Part shown: positions 62,930 to 64,000 of the stretch, one piece after another
Numbering within the stretch: position 1 is the first letter of the stretch
Layout of the letters: each line of letters opens with the position of its first letter
From: Rhodospirillaceae bacterium
GTDB taxonomy: Bacteria > Pseudomonadota > Alphaproteobacteria > UBA8366
Assembly (NCBI GenBank): GCA_002722095.1
Contig: PBKG01000006.1
Span: forward strand, 96,702-160,701
Direction: 5' to 3'
DNA length: 64,000 nucleotides
Notes under the pieces: generated by a model
What the model was told of the DNA's origin: nothing
Seen by the model: only the letters and a program-made list of their open reading frames with translations
The model's database searches: none
Position numbers and translations under genes: made by a program

Positions 62930-64000
62930 TTATGGATCGCTCATTTTTAATGCGTCGATAAAAGCGGACTGTGGGATTTCCACCTTCCCAAATTCGCGCA
63001 TTTTCTTTTTGCCCTTTTTCTGCTTCTCCAGCAGCTTCCGCTTTCGGGTGATATCGCCGCCATAACATTTCGCGGTGACGTCCTTGCGAAGGGCCGAAAT
63101 CGTTTCGCGGGCGATCACTTTGCCGCCAATTGCGGCCTGGATCGGGACCTTGAACAATTGCCGGGGAATAAGTTCCTTCAGCCGTTCGCAGATCTGCCGG
63201 CCTCTGCTCTCCGACGAGTCACGATGGACGATCATCGAGAGCGCATCGACCGGTTCGCCATTGACCAAAATACCGACCTTCACCAGGTCGTCCTCGCGGT
63301 AGCCGTCGAGTTCGTAGTCGAAACTCGCATAGCCCCGGCTGATGGATTTCAAACGATCATAAAAATCGAACACGACTTCATTCAGCGGCAACCGGTAGAT
63401 CGCCATCGCCCGATTACCCACATAGGTAAGTTCGACCTGTTCGCCCCGCCGGTCGGTACATAGGCTGAGGATCGGGCCGAGATAATCGTCGGGCACCAGA
63501 ATCGTCGCTTTGATCCACGGCTCTTCGACCGATTTGATTTGCGTCACGTCCGGGTAGTCGGCCGGATTGTGCAGTGTCAGTTCCTCGCCATTTTCCAAAT
63601 GCAAGCGATAGACGACGGACGGCGCGGTGGTGATGAGATCGAGGTCGAACTCGCGGTTGAGCCTTTCCTGAACGATTTCCAGGTGGAGGAGTCCGAGGCA
63701 CCCGCAACGAAACCCGAACCCGAGTGCCGCCGACGTCTCGGCCTCGTAGTGGAACGAGGAATCATTCAAAGCCAATTTGGCGAGGCTCTCGCGCAAGTCC
63801 TCGTAATCGGCATTATCGACCGGGAAAAGCCCGCAAAACACCACCGGAACCGTCGGCTTGAATCCAGGTAAGGCCTCCGAGGCTTCCTTTTTGACTTCGG
63901 TTAGGGTGTCACCGACCTTGCAATCGGACACCGATTTGATGCTCGCGGTAATAAAGCCGATTTCGCCGGGGCCCAATTCCTCGACCATCTCTTGCTTTGG
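62930..64000 (-). CDS. lepA: Elongation factor 4 (LepA), C-terminal part
   Basis: The frame is still open at the window end (codons before the visible ATG at 63988 read PKQE), so the N-terminal G domain is outside. About 357 residues are present: domain II ([19 protein letters not shown]), the elongation-factor G-like domain ([35 protein letters not shown]), and the LepA-specific C-terminal end with [33 protein letters not shown]. LepA is a ribosome-associated GTPase thought to help initiation or resolve stalled complexes. It converges on the Nudix gene with 5 bp between stops. Confidence 0.96.
   Translation of the reverse strand, partial: PKQEMVEELGPGEIGFITASIKSVSDCKVGDTLTEVKKEASEALPGFKPTVPVVFCGLFPVDNADYEDLRESLAKLALNDSSFHYEAETSAALGFGFRCGCLGLLHLEIVQERLNREFDLDLITTAPSVVYRLHLENGEELTLHNPADYPDVTQIKSVEEPWIKATILVPDDYLGPILSLCTDRRGEQVELTYVGNRAMAIYRLPLNEVVFDFYDRLKSISRGYASFDYELDGYREDDLVKVGILVNGEPVDALSMIVHRDSSESRGRQICERLKELIPRQLFKVPIQAAIGGKVIARETISALRKDVTAKCYGGDITRKRKLLEKQKKGKKKMREFGKVEIPQSAFIDALKMSDP

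Overview
The window is a stretch of chromosome from an alphaproteobacterium, most likely a free-living aerobic member of the Rhodospirillales or a close relative. Support comes from the gene order rpmH-rnpA-yidD-yidC-engB-argB followed by dapD-dapE and truA-fmt-def, the argH-lptM-lysA and ftsE-ftsX-ydcF-plsC clusters, DUF2336, DUF2125 and TIGR02302 proteins, a methylsuccinyl-CoA dehydrogenase of the ethylmalonyl-CoA pathway, and a GTTC-N7-GTTC LexA-type operator. The DNA is moderately GC-rich and tightly packed, with many ATGA stop/start overlaps. There is no prophage, transposase, integrase or CRISPR array.

Layout. 1-7.8 kb: the end of a DUF4139 protein, rmuC, def-fmt-truA, a membrane protein, dapE, dapD and a HAD nucleotidase. 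7.8-10.9 kb: a diguanylate cyclase with a DUF2336 protein. 10.9-15.1 kb: argB, engB, yidC, yidD, rnpA and a GTG-started rpmH behind a good sigma-70-like promoter. 15.3-19.8 kb: a VTT-domain membrane protein, an orphan histidine kinase, panB-panC and a guanine/xanthine phosphoribosyltransferase. 19.8-22.6 kb: an OmpA-like lipoprotein, then an AT-rich accessory-looking zone with two related two-helix membrane microproteins, strong hairpins, a tandem 17-bp repeat, and a tRNA-Arg(ACG) flanked by a 13-bp inverted repeat. 22.7-25.3 kb: a degenerate nuclease-fold protein with a histone-H1-like tail, a zinc-ribbon microprotein and a 3-hydroxyacyl-CoA dehydrogenase.

25.7-32.8 kb: the most striking locus. 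A 1046-residue protein is built from 84 uninterrupted nine-residue RTX repeats with a type I secretion-like C-terminus and no local exporter. It is followed by a three-gene Gld-like ABC system. 32.9-39.7 kb: a BtuF-like protein, metW-metX, chorismate mutase-hisC-tyrC and a DUF2125 protein. 39.8-45.1 kb: B12-dependent ribonucleotide reductase nrdJ, with a LexA-type box and a phased DnaA-box cluster upstream, then plsC, ydcF, ftsX and ftsE. 45.3-52.4 kb: an MJ0042 zinc-ribbon protein, a TIGR02302 protein, argH-lptM-lysA and a TlpA thioredoxin. 52.4-64 kb: etfB-etfA, PduO adenosyltransferase, a HIG1 protein, a CBS protein, a TauD dioxygenase, a PrpD protein, a CYTH-like protein, methylsuccinyl-CoA dehydrogenase, a Nudix protein and the end of lepA.

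The genes form a primary biosynthetic backbone: lysine/DAP (dapD, dapE, lysA), arginine (argB, argH), methionine (metX, metW), aromatic amino acids and pantothenate. A second theme is B12 and acyl-CoA metabolism: PduO could supply the adenosylcobalamin used by NrdJ and by ethylmalonyl-CoA pathway mutases, while ETF takes electrons from acyl-CoA dehydrogenases such as Mcd. Product names rest on reading motifs and gene order by eye; no database search was run.
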